From Streptomyces olivaceus (GTDB taxonomy: Bacteria > Actinomycetota > Actinomycetes > Streptomycetales > Streptomycetaceae): a DNA stretch of 64,000 nt. The first letter of the stretch is position 1, and each line of letters begins with the position of its first letter. The position numbers and the translations under genes are program-made. The DNA lies in contig NZ_JOFH01000003.1 of NCBI RefSeq assembly GCF_000721235.1, forward strand, positions 124,001 to 188,000. Direction: 5' to 3'. The notes under the pieces were generated by a model that saw only the letters and a list, made by a program, of their open reading frames with translations, was not told where the DNA came from and did no database searches. Below, in pieces: positions 25,960-33,965 of the stretch.

Positions 25960-27324
25960 ATGCCCCGCCCTCTGCGGGTGGCCATCGTCGGATCCGGCCC
26001 CGCCGGGATCTACGCCGCCGACGCCCTGCTGAAGTCCGACGTGGCCGCCGAGCCCGGTGTATCCATCGACATCTTCGAGCGCATGCCCGCCCCGTTCGGA
26101 CTCATCCGTTACGGCGTCGCGCCCGACCACCCGCGCATCAAGGGCATCATCACGGCCCTGCACCAGGTGCTCGACAAGCCGCAGATCCGTCTCTTCGGCA
26201 ACGTGAACTACCCGACCGACATCAGCCTGGACGACCTCCGCACCTTCTACGACGGTGTGATCTTCGCCACGGGCGCGACGGCGGACCGCGACCTCTCGGT
26301 CCCCGGCGCCGAGCTGGACGGCTCCTACGGCGCGGCCGACTTCGTCGCCTGGTACGACGGCCACCCCGACTTCCCGCGCACCTGGCCGCTGGAGGCGGAG
26401 AAGGTCGCCGTCCTCGGCGTCGGCAACGTCGCCCTGGACATCGCGCGCGTCCTCGCCAAGACCGCCGACGAGCTGCTGCCGACCGAGATCCCGCCGAACG
26501 TCTACGAGGGCCTGAAGGCCAACAAGGCGTTGGAGGTCCATGTCTTCGGCCGCCGCGGCCCGGCGCAGGCGAAGTTCAGCCCGATGGAGCTGCGGGAGCT
26601 GGACCACTCCCCCAACATCGAGGTGATCGTCGACCCCGAGGACATCGACTACGACGACGGCTCGATCGCGGTCCGGCGCGGCAACAAGCAGGCCGACATG
26701 GTCGCCAAGACCCTGGAGAACTGGGCGATCCGCGACGTCGGCGACCGCCCGCACAAGTTGTTCCTGCACTTCTTCGAGTCCCCCGCCGAGATCCTCGGCC
26801 AGGACGGCCGGGTCGTCGGGCTGCGCACCGAGCGCACCGCGCTGGACGGTACCGGCAACGTGAAGGGCACCGGCGAGTTCAAGGACTGGGACGTCCAGGC
26901 CGTCTACCGGGCCGTCGGCTACCTCTCCGACCAGCTGCCCAAGCTGCCGTGGGACATCGACTCGGGCACCGTCCCGGACGTGGGCGGCCGGGTCGTGCAG
27001 GAGTCCGGCGAGCACCTGGAGTCGACATACGTCACCGGCTGGATCCGGCGCGGCCCGGTCGGCCTGATCGGCCACACCAAGGGCGACGCCAACGAGACGG
27101 TGTCCAACCTGCTGGACGACTACGCGAACGGCCGTCTGCGGACGCCCGGCTCGCCCGCGCCCGAGGCCGTGGACGCGTTCCTCGCCGAGCGCAACGTCCG
27201 CTTCACCACCTGGGACGGCTGGTACCGGCTGGACGCCGCGGAGAAGGCGCAGGGCGAGCCGCACGGCCGCGAGCGCGTGAAGTACGTCGAGCGCGAGGAC
27301 ATGCTCCGGGAGAGCGGGGCCTGA
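25960..27324 (+). CDS. fprA: ferredoxin/adrenodoxin-type NADP+ reductase
   Basis: The 454-residue flavoenzyme passes electrons between NADPH and a ferredoxin. The N-terminal FAD motif is VAIVGSGPAGIYAADAL, followed by ERMPAPFGLIRYGVAPDHP, which is diagnostic for the adrenodoxin-reductase group. The NADP motif is VAVLGVGNVALDIARVL and the C-terminal element is GWIRRGPVGLIGHTK. The ATG has GAAGGGAA upstream. An iron-box-like site in the promoter suggests de-repression when iron is scarce. Partner proteins could be ferredoxins serving P450s or iron-sulfur assembly, but none is adjacent. Confidence 0.93.
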   Translation: MPRPLRVAIVGSGPAGIYAADALLKSDVAAEPGVSIDIFERMPAPFGLIRYGVAPDHPRIKGIITALHQVLDKPQIRLFGNVNYPTDISLDDLRTFYDGVIFATGATADRDLSVPGAELDGSYGAADFVAWYDGHPDFPRTWPLEAEKVAVLGVGNVALDIARVLAKTADELLPTEIPPNVYEGLKANKALEVHVFGRRGPAQAKFSPMELRELDHSPNIEVIVDPEDIDYDDGSIAVRRGNKQADMVAKTLENWAIRDVGDRPHKLFLHFFESPAEILGQDGRVVGLRTERTALDGTGNVKGTGEFKDWDVQAVYRAVGYLSDQLPKLPWDIDSGTVPDVGGRVVQESGEHLESTYVTGWIRRGPVGLIGHTKGDANETVSNLLDDYANGRLRTPGSPAPEAVDAFLAERNVRFTTWDGWYRLDAAEKAQGEPHGRERVKYVEREDMLRESGA

Positions 27325-27342
27325 GCCGTACGGCCGTGCCGT

Positions 27343-27384
27343 CGCGGGCCCGGCGACCCCGTCACCGGAGTCGCCGGGCCCGCG
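27343..27384. terminator. bidirectional terminator between fprA and the roadblock operon
   Basis: A 15-bp perfect stem (27343-27357 with 27370-27384) with a 12-base loop lies between convergent transcription units. Confidence 0.7.
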
Positions 27385-27406
27385 GCGGTCGGGCGCACGT
27401 GCGCGC

Positions 27407-27781
27407 TCAGACCTCCAGTTCGGACTCGATCCGGCGCAGCTGGTGGCGGGCCATCGCCAGGTTGGCGCGGCTCGAGTCGAGCACCAGGTAGAGGAACAGG
27501 CCGTTGCCGCCGCGGCTCTTGAGCAGGCGGATCATGTGGTACTGGCTGCTCAGGGTGATGAGTATGTCCTCGATCTCCTCGTTCAGACCGAGGTGCTCCA
27601 TCGTCCGCAGCTTGGCCCGTACGACGTCGGTGTTTCCGGCGGCGGCGACCTCCAGGTTGAAGTCCTTGGTCCCGCCCAGCGTGCCGAGGGCCATGCCGCT
27701 GGTGTAGTCGACCAGCGCGGCGGCGGTCGCTCCGTCGATGGCGCTGAGGCATTCCTTGAGCGAGGTCTCCAGGTTGGCCAT
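27407..27781 (-). CDS. roadblock/LC7-domain protein (distal paralogue)
   Basis: The 124-residue single-domain protein has the roadblock pattern: LVDYTSGMALGTLGG near the start, VVRAKLRTMEHLGLNEEIEDILI in the middle, and a strand HMIRLLKSRGGNGLFLYLVLD. Roadblock proteins dimerise and act on small Ras-like GTPases or in scaffolds. It is the last gene of a four-gene leftward run containing two more roadblock-like proteins and a DUF4388-like protein. No GTPase, DUF742 or sensor kinase gene is present, so it is not a standard conservon. Confidence 0.85.
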   Translation of the reverse strand: MANLETSLKECLSAIDGATAAALVDYTSGMALGTLGGTKDFNLEVAAAGNTDVVRAKLRTMEHLGLNEEIEDILITLSSQYHMIRLLKSRGGNGLFLYLVLDSSRANLAMARHQLRRIESELEV

Positions 27782-27871
27782 GGTGGGTTCCTTTTCCTTC
27801 CGGATGTGTCCGTAGGCGATCGGTCGGTCGGGTCGGTCAGGCGGTCGGGTCGGTCGGGACGTGCGGGCCGG

Positions 27872-28399
27872 TCAGGTCGGGCGGCGGTGTCCGCCGCCCC
27901 GGGGTGCCGGCTGGTGGGCGGGCCGCTGCGGGGTGCGCACCGGCAGGGTGCCGATGGGCCGGGCGGCCGGATCCGCGACGGTCGTCGGCACGTGTTCGCC
28001 GGTCCCGGAGGCGGTGCGGTCGGGGCCGGAGCGCGCGGCGAAGAGTTCGCCGATCCGCGCACCGCTGCGCCGGCCCTCCAGATGCAGCCGGCCGACGTTG
28101 ACCCGGCCGTCGGCAAGCAGGGTGAGCACGACGGACCCGCCGGCGGCGTACGTGGCGACGTAGCCGTCGGCGCCGCGCAGCAGCAGCTCGCGGAAGCCAC
28201 CGCGCGCGGTGGCGTCGGCCATGCGGTGCGCGACGCCGAGCGCGGCGGCGGTGAGCGCGGCGAGGCCCTCGGGTTCGGTGCCCGGCGCGTCGTGGGCGAG
28301 GACCAGCCCGTCCACGGTGGCCGCGAGCGACCCCGTCAGCTGGGGTACGCGGTTGCGCAGTCGGTGCAGTTCCTCCAGCACGTCGCTCTCGACGGCCAT
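27872..28399 (-). CDS. roadblock/LC7-domain protein with disordered tail
   Basis: The ATG at 28399 (GGAGAC upstream) gives 175 residues. The first 120 form a roadblock domain (LTGSLAATVDGLVLAHDAPG, LLLRGADGYVATYAAGGSVVLTLLAD). The rest is a Pro/Arg-rich tail that is probably disordered. It sits between the distal roadblock gene and the DUF4388-like gene on the same strand. The tail, absent from its two paralogues, may recruit a partner. Confidence 0.82.
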   Translation of the reverse strand: MAVESDVLEELHRLRNRVPQLTGSLAATVDGLVLAHDAPGTEPEGLAALTAAALGVAHRMADATARGGFRELLLRGADGYVATYAAGGSVVLTLLADGRVNVGRLHLEGRRSGARIGELFAARSGPDRTASGTGEHVPTTVADPAARPIGTLPVRTPQRPAHQPAPRGGGHRRPT

Positions 28400-28437
28400 G
28401 AGCAGTCTCCTTTCGTCACGCCGGCGGCGCGCGCGGA

Positions 28438-29223
28438 TCACAGGGCCTCCAAGGCGTCTCGCAGCCGCCGCAGCAGGGCGGTGTCCGGGTCCTGCCATCC
28501 GCCGCCGCCCGGATCCGGGGCCCGCGTGCGGGGCGGGGCGGGTGCCGGTGCGGGGGCGACGAGACCGGCGGCGGCCAGGCGGCGCAGTTCGACGAGCGTG
28601 TGGTACGTCCGGCAGGCGAGCGCCGAGGCGATCTGGGCGGCGGTGCGGACGCCGTCGACCTGCGTCAGGGTCCGGACGCGCCGCACCGGCAGATCGGCCC
28701 CGCCCGCGCCCGGCACCCGGGCCAGCGGCGCGGTGTCCACGGCGGAGTCCGGCCAGATGCGGTCCAGGAGGGCGCGCCGGCGCCCGGACTCACGGACGAC
28801 CGCGTCCACCGGCACGGACCGCACCGCGCCCAGCCAGTGCGCCGCACCCGGCCGGAAGCGGTGCGCGCGCGTGTCGTGGGCGAGCACGAAGTACGCGGCG
28901 TCGAACAACGCCCCCAGGTGGCAGACCTCCAGCGCGCCGGCCGCGAGCCGCCCGCTGTCCACCAGCCGGTGTCCGACCCGGTGCTGGGCCCCGCCCCGGT
29001 CGACCGCGTCCCACCAGCCGTCCGGCGCGACGGCGCCGCTCCGGGTGAGCAGGGCACCGAGGTCGGGGGTGAAGGCCGACTCGGCGTGGACGACGCGGCC
29101 GGCCGAGAGGTAGACGATGCCGCGCTCGCCCGACAGGGCGCCGGTCGCCCCCTCGGCCGCGAGGGCGCCGAGCGCGGCCGACGTCGTCTCGTACGCGGTC
29201 CAGGTGGCCGTCGCCCCGGTCAT
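28438..29223 (-). CDS. DUF4388/PATAN-like protein
   Basis: The 261-residue product starts at ATG 29223, overlapping the stop of the upstream roadblock gene (ATGA). The N-terminal region has the DUF4388 look: ALGALAAEGATGALSGERG and VYLSAGRVVHAESAFTPDLG. The C-terminal half contains a winged-helix-like segment (LTQVDGVRTAAQIASAL, YHTLVELRRLAAAGLV). DUF4388 domains are found in bacterial signalling scaffolds. Translational coupling to a roadblock protein suggests that they form one complex. The function is unknown. Confidence 0.72.
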   Translation of the reverse strand: MTGATATWTAYETTSAALGALAAEGATGALSGERGIVYLSAGRVVHAESAFTPDLGALLTRSGAVAPDGWWDAVDRGGAQHRVGHRLVDSGRLAAGALEVCHLGALFDAAYFVLAHDTRAHRFRPGAAHWLGAVRSVPVDAVVRESGRRRALLDRIWPDSAVDTAPLARVPGAGGADLPVRRVRTLTQVDGVRTAAQIASALACRTYHTLVELRRLAAAGLVAPAPAPAPPRTRAPDPGGGGWQDPDTALLRRLRDALEAL

Positions 29224-29624
29224 CCGAGCACCAGGCGCTCTGCCATCCCGGCCAGCCGGATGCGGGCCAGGGCGAGGTTCCCGTCGTGCCGGCCGAGCCA
29301 CAGGTGCAGGAAGACAGTGCTGTCGAAGGGGGTGCTGACGAACCTGAGGAGGTGGTAGGCGTCGGCGGTGGTCGCGATCAGGTCCTCGACCTCGGGCGCC
29401 TTCCCGGGCTCCGCGGCCGCTTGGGCGCCGCCCGCGGACAGGGAGCCGCTCTCCGCGACGTGCCGGGCCAGTTCGGCCGTCTCGGCCGCCGTCGCCTCCC
29501 AGTCGCCGCCCGGCGCCTCGCCGACGGCGCCCAGGGCAAGCCCGCTGATCCAGTCGACCAGGGACGCGCCCCGCGCACCGGGCAGACGCATGGCCTCCAG
29601 CAGACTCTCGTCGATTCCGGGCAC
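29220..29624 (-). CDS. roadblock/LC7-domain protein (first gene of operon)
   Basis: A GTG at 29624 with GGGGAGGGG seven bases upstream fixes the start at 134 residues. A longer frame from further upstream lacks domain support. The roadblock fold is visible as SLVDWISGLALGAVGEAPG, VEDLIATTADAYHLLRFV and FDSTVFLHLWLGR. It heads the four-gene operon and is coupled to the DUF4388-like gene. Like its paralogues it may regulate a GTPase encoded elsewhere. Confidence 0.8.
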   Translation of the reverse strand: MPGIDESLLEAMRLPGARGASLVDWISGLALGAVGEAPGGDWEATAAETAELARHVAESGSLSAGGAQAAAEPGKAPEVEDLIATTADAYHLLRFVSTPFDSTVFLHLWLGRHDGNLALARIRLAGMAERLVLG

Positions 29625-29883
29625 GCCGGATCCCCTCCCCATGCACGGCCGTACCGCGAACGTGACGCCGAGACTACGGAAAGTGCACGCGTCCGGTGAG
29701 CGCTTTGGCATTTTCCAGGGGAACGTGCGCGCGCTGCGGCATACTGCGGTATTTCGACCGCGCGAAGGGCTCCGCGGACTCGCGCCGGGCGGGACGGGCA
29801 GCCCGCGAGGCACGGCCCCGCCGGGGGCCCGGGACCGCCGCGGGCCCGGGACCGTCGGGGGACCGCCGGGGGCTCGGGGGCCG

Positions 29884-30678
29884 CTACGGGAGGATCGAGT
29901 CGACGTACCCGCCGTCCACGCGGACGGCCGCGCCGGTGGTGGCGGACGCCAGGGGGGAGCTGAGGTACACGACGAGGTTGGCGATCTCCTCCGGCTCGAT
30001 CAGCCGCTGGATCAGCGACTGCGGGCGGTGCTCGCGCATGAAGACCCGCTGGGCCTCGTCCCAGGGCAGGTCCCGGTCGACCAGCTGGTACACGAAGTCC
30101 TCGACGCCCTCGGTGTGGGTGGGTCCGGCGATCACGCAGTTCACCGTGACGCCGCTGCCCGCCGCCTCCTTGGCGAAGCCGCGGCCGACGCCGAGCAGGG
30201 CCGTCTTCGACACCCCGTAGTGGATCATCTCGGCGGGGATCACGACCGCCGAGTCGCTCGCGATGTACAGCACCCGTCCCCAGCCGCGTTCCCTCATCCG
30301 GGGGAGATGGGCACGCGTCAGCCTGACGCCCGCGAGGACGTTGATCTCGAAGTAGCGGCGCCACTCGTCGTCGCTGATCTCCAGGGCGGGGGCGGCGCCG
30401 AAGACACCGAGGTTGTTCACCAGGATGTCGACGTCGGGCAGCGCGCCCACCGCGGCCGCGGCGCCCTCCTCGGTGCCGAGGTCGGCCGCCACCGGCACGA
30501 ACGCGCCGTCCGGCACCTCGGCCCGCAGTTTCGCGACGCTCTCCTCCAGGCGGCCGGCGTCGCGCCCGTTGACGCCGACGGTGGCGCCGGCGCGGGCCAG
30601 TCCGGCGGCGATGGCCGCCCCGATGCCCTGGGTCGAGCCCGTCACCAGCGCGGTACGCCCTCCGAGGTCGAGGTTCAT
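29884..30678 (-). CDS. short-chain dehydrogenase/reductase
   Basis: The 264-residue SDR starts at ATG 30678 with AGGAG upstream. The cofactor motif is TGSTQGIGAAIA, the structural motif VNNLG, and the catalytic residues are Ser in IASDSAVV with Tyr and Lys in HYGVSK. It is a classical NAD(P)-dependent oxidoreductase of unknown substrate. It is divergent from the coiled-coil hypothetical gene and monocistronic. Confidence 0.9.
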   Translation of the reverse strand: MNLDLGGRTALVTGSTQGIGAAIAAGLARAGATVGVNGRDAGRLEESVAKLRAEVPDGAFVPVAADLGTEEGAAAAVGALPDVDILVNNLGVFGAAPALEISDDEWRRYFEINVLAGVRLTRAHLPRMRERGWGRVLYIASDSAVVIPAEMIHYGVSKTALLGVGRGFAKEAAGSGVTVNCVIAGPTHTEGVEDFVYQLVDRDLPWDEAQRVFMREHRPQSLIQRLIEPEEIANLVVYLSSPLASATTGAAVRVDGGYVDSILP

Positions 30679-30872
30679 CAGTTCGCTCCTTGTCGTGCCG
30701 TACGGTCGGTCGGACAGCTTCTGCCCACCCTCGCCCACGACGCACCCGCGTCCCCGTCGGCCGCACCGTGTGCCGGGCCGCGGCCCGCCCGGTCGGCGGA
30801 CCCCGGATGCTCTCGGCTGACCTGCGGCGACGATACTTGCCTACGTCCGTGCCCCTGCTGCCCGATGGACCC

Positions 30873-32030
30873 ATGCCGACCTCATCCACCGCCCGCCCCA
30901 CGACTCCGCCCACCCTGTGGGCCGCTCGCGGCCGCCATGTCGGCTCCGCGGCCGAGGACACCGTCCGCCACACGCTGCAGCGGCTCAAGGACGACCAGGT
31001 CCTGGACGACTTCCTGGAACCGCCCGACGAGCCGGCGGCCGACCCGGCCGCGGCCGCCCCCCGGATCTTCGAGGCGCGCTGGAAGGCGCCGGGGGCCGTG
31101 ACCGTGCGCGCCCGGCTGATCCTGGAGCCCGGTTCGGGGGGCGGACAGGACTGGACGCTGCTCGCCGAGGCCGAGGAGGCGTGGGACCTGGAGTGGCCCT
31201 CCCCCGCCACCATGTTCTGGCCCGACGACCCGGACGTCACCTGGGACCGCGACGCCGCCACGGGACTGCGGCTGCGCGGTCTCAACACCCTGCCGGACGA
31301 CGACAAGGCCGTGCGCCGGCTGCTCAAGGAGGCCGGGCGCAGTCCGTGGAACATCCACGTCGTCGTGCACGAGGCGATGACGCCCGACCACCGCGGCCGG
31401 GTGCCGCTGGCCCGGCTGCTGCCTCCCGGGCTGCGGCACCGGGTGGTCGAGCACCGCGCCGCACCGCAGCAGCTGCGGGTGGTGAACTGGGCGCTGGAGG
31501 ACTTCGGCGTCCAGGTGCCGCGCGGCGGCGCCACGATGCTGCCGGGCACTCCGGCCCCGGCCGGCCACGACGCGGCCGAGTTCTCCGTGCGCACCGTGTA
31601 CCTGGACGGTTCCGAGCCCACCGCCCTGATCGCGGCGGTGACCTCCTTCGCCGCGCTGCCCAGGCCGCTGCCGGACGACGCGGTGGCGGCGCTCACCTCG
31701 CTGCGGGAGGACTGGCGGCTGCTGACGCTCCAGGAGGAGCTGGAGCGCGAGCGCAGGCTGGTGGCGATGTACGCCGAGGCGCTGGAGGCCATGACGCAGT
31801 CCCGCGACCTGTACCGGGAGGCCGCCGAACGCGCGGCGGAGGCTCTGGCCGTCTACCGGGAGTCCGCCGGAGCGGCGGACGCCGCCGCACCCCCCTCCGA
31901 GACACCGGCGCCGTCCCCGCTGCGGGGGCTGACCCGCACGCTGGAACGGTTCAAGGGAAGCGGCCGGCCGCAACGCCGGCCCCCGGAGGCCGGGCAGGAG
32001 TCCGGCCCGCCGCCCGGCTCCGGCAGCTGA
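30873..32030 (+). CDS. hypothetical protein with C-terminal coiled coil
   Basis: The 385-residue protein is read from ATG 30873. In-frame alternatives are GTG 30849 and ATG 30807, and the GATACT at 30832 looks like a -10 element, which favours the later starts. The middle has no motif I recognise. A segment near residues 270-340 (LTLQEELERERRLVAMYAEA onward) is a strong amphipathic coiled coil. The end is Pro/Ser-rich. Family and function are unknown. It is divergent from the SDR gene. Confidence 0.72.
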   Translation: MPTSSTARPTTPPTLWAARGRHVGSAAEDTVRHTLQRLKDDQVLDDFLEPPDEPAADPAAAAPRIFEARWKAPGAVTVRARLILEPGSGGGQDWTLLAEAEEAWDLEWPSPATMFWPDDPDVTWDRDAATGLRLRGLNTLPDDDKAVRRLLKEAGRSPWNIHVVVHEAMTPDHRGRVPLARLLPPGLRHRVVEHRAAPQQLRVVNWALEDFGVQVPRGGATMLPGTPAPAGHDAAEFSVRTVYLDGSEPTALIAAVTSFAALPRPLPDDAVAALTSLREDWRLLTLQEELERERRLVAMYAEALEAMTQSRDLYREAAERAAEALAVYRESAGAADAAAPPSETPAPSPLRGLTRTLERFKGSGRPQRRPPEAGQESGPPPGSGS

Positions 32031-32386
32031 CGTCCCGTCCCCTTGCGGCATCCGGGATCGCGGTGACAGGAACCGCTCCCCACCGATGCCGACGATTGTG
32101 CTGCCACCGGCGACCGGGACCGGGCCCCGCGCCACCGGTTCCGTGCTCTGCCCCCCGTTGAGCCCTGCTGCCGGGACCGGCACCGGCCCGACCGCCCCGG
32201 CGCACCCGCGTACCGGCCCGACCGCCCCGGCGCACCCACGTGCCGGGCGGCGCGAGTCGGGCCCCCGCGGGCCGTCCGGGCGGCGCCGGCCCGCGGCTAC
32301 TGAGGGCACCCTCACGTGTCATCCGACGGCAGGTGGATACGCGGAAGCCCCAGCAGCACGGCCCGTCCCGGAAGGTCACCGACGCC
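32031..32386. other. intergenic region before the molybdenum hydroxylase operon, 356 bp
   Basis: No gene is supported. It contains a 30-bp tandem duplication (32182-32241) and must carry the operon promoter, which I cannot place with confidence. Confidence 0.55.
32182..32241. repeat. 30-bp tandem duplication
   Basis: Two head-to-tail copies, 32182-32211 and 32212-32241, differ at a single base (CCGCGT against CCACGT at the end). The key core is GGCCCGACCGCCCCGGCGCA. Confidence 0.75.
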
Positions 32387-32950
32387 ATGGACAGCCAGCA
32401 CGAGGGCGCCGCGCCCGCATCCCCGCCCGAGTCGTCCCACTCGCAGACCACGCTCCGCGTCAACGGCAAGCCGCACACCCTCACCGTCGACCACCGGCGC
32501 GTCCTGCTGGACCTGCTGCGTGAGGACCTCGGGCTCGCGGGGGCCAAGAAGGGCTGCGACCACGGCCAGTGCGGCGCCTGCACGGTCCTGGTGGACGGCA
32601 GGCGCGTGAACAGCTGCCTGCTGTTCGCCGTCGCCCTGGACGGCTGCGAGATCACCACCGTCGAGGGGCTCGCCGGTGACGGCGAGGAACTGCACCCGGT
32701 GCAGCGCGCCTTCCTGGACCGCGACGCCTTCCAGTGCGGGTACTGCACCCCGGGCCAGATCTGCTCGGCGGTGGGCGCGCTCGCGGAGGCCGCGGCCGGG
32801 CACCCGTCCCACGTCACCGACCCGGCGGTGCCCTCCGGCGAGCCGGTCGCGCTGGACCGGGAGGAGATCCGGGAGCGGCTCAGCGGCAACCTGTGCCGGT
32901 GCGGGGCGTACATGTGCATCGCCGACGCGGTCGAGGACGTGATCCCGTGA
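32387..32950 (+). CDS. molybdenum hydroxylase [2Fe-2S] small subunit (YagT/XdhC-like)
   Basis: The 187-residue subunit carries two iron-sulfur clusters. The plant-ferredoxin-type cluster is bound by cysteines in KKGCDHGQCGACTVLVDG and NSC. The helical-domain cluster is bound by QCGYCTPGQI and LCRCGAYMCI. It passes electrons from the molybdenum centre to FAD. There is no twin-arginine signal, unlike E. coli PaoA, so the complex should be cytoplasmic. Its stop overlaps the GTG of the FAD subunit gene. Confidence 0.93.
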   Translation: MDSQHEGAAPASPPESSHSQTTLRVNGKPHTLTVDHRRVLLDLLREDLGLAGAKKGCDHGQCGACTVLVDGRRVNSCLLFAVALDGCEITTVEGLAGDGEELHPVQRAFLDRDAFQCGYCTPGQICSAVGALAEAAAGHPSHVTDPAVPSGEPVALDREEIRERLSGNLCRCGAYMCIADAVEDVIP

Positions 32951-33939
32951 AATCCTTCGCCTACGTACGCGCCGCCAGCGTCGAGGAGGCAACCGACGCC
33001 TTCGCGGCCCATCCCGGCGCCCGCTACCTCGGGGGCGGCACCAACCTCGTCGACCTGATGAAGCTCGGCGTGGAGACGCCGGCGGCCCTCGTCGACGTCT
33101 CCCGGCTGCCGCTGGACGGGGTGGAGGAGCTGCCCGACGGCGGGCTGCGGGTCGGCGCGACGGTCCGCAACAGCGATCTCGCCGCCCATCCCGTCGTCCG
33201 CGACCGCTACCCCGCGCTGTCCCAGGCGCTCCTCGCGGGGGCGTCGGGGCAGCTGCGCAACGCCGCCACCACCGGCGGCAACCTGCTGCAGCGCACCCGC
33301 TGCCCCTACTTCCAGGACCTGTCCAAGCCGTGCAACAAGCGGGAGCCCGGCACCGGTTGCGGCGCCCTGCAGGGCGTGCACCGGGACCACGCGGTGCTGG
33401 GCCACTCCGACCAGTGCATCGCCACCCACCCCTCGGACATGGCGGTGGCGCTGGCCGCCCTCGACGCGCACGTGGAGCTGCGGGGCCCCGAGGGCACCCG
33501 GAGCGTGCCCGCCGCCGACTTCCACCGGCTGCCCGGCATGCACCCGGAGCGGGACACGGAGATCCACGCCGGTGAGCTGATCACCGGCGTGGTCCTGCCG
33601 GCCGCCACCGCCGGGCTTCCCTCGGCGTACCGCAAGGCGCGCGACCGGGCGTCGTACGCCTTCGCGCTCGCCTCCGTCGCCGTCGTGCTGCAGCTGGCCG
33701 ACGGCGTGGTGGAGCGGGCCGGGATCGCCTTCGGGGCGCTGGCGCACCGGCCCTGGCGGGCGCGGCGGGCCGAGGACGCGCTGCTGGGCGCTGCGCCCAC
33801 GACGGCGGCGTTCGAGCACGCCCTCGACCTGGAACTGGCCGCCGCCGAGCCGCTGCGGGACAACGCCTACAAGGTGCCGCTGGCCCGCCGGATCGCCCTG
33901 GACGTACTGGGCCGGCTCGCCCCGCCGGCCACGACCTGA
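32947..33939 (+). CDS. molybdenum hydroxylase FAD-binding subunit (YagS-like)
   Basis: The 330-residue medium subunit starts at a GTG overlapping the previous stop. The FAD-binding element is ARYLGGGTNLVDLMKLGV, followed by SGQLRNAATTGGNLLQRTRC. The YagS-type cysteine-rich insertion (RCPYFQDLSKPCNKREPGTGC) may bind a further [4Fe-4S] cluster as in PaoB. The C-terminal CO-dehydrogenase-flavoprotein domain follows. It moves electrons from the iron-sulfur subunit to the final acceptor. Confidence 0.92.
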   Translation: MKSFAYVRAASVEEATDAFAAHPGARYLGGGTNLVDLMKLGVETPAALVDVSRLPLDGVEELPDGGLRVGATVRNSDLAAHPVVRDRYPALSQALLAGASGQLRNAATTGGNLLQRTRCPYFQDLSKPCNKREPGTGCGALQGVHRDHAVLGHSDQCIATHPSDMAVALAALDAHVELRGPEGTRSVPAADFHRLPGMHPERDTEIHAGELITGVVLPAATAGLPSAYRKARDRASYAFALASVAVVLQLADGVVERAGIAFGALAHRPWRARRAEDALLGAAPTTAAFEHALDLELAAAEPLRDNAYKVPLARRIALDVLGRLAPPATT

Positions 33940-33965
33940 ACCCCGGCGTCCACGAGGAGGACTCC

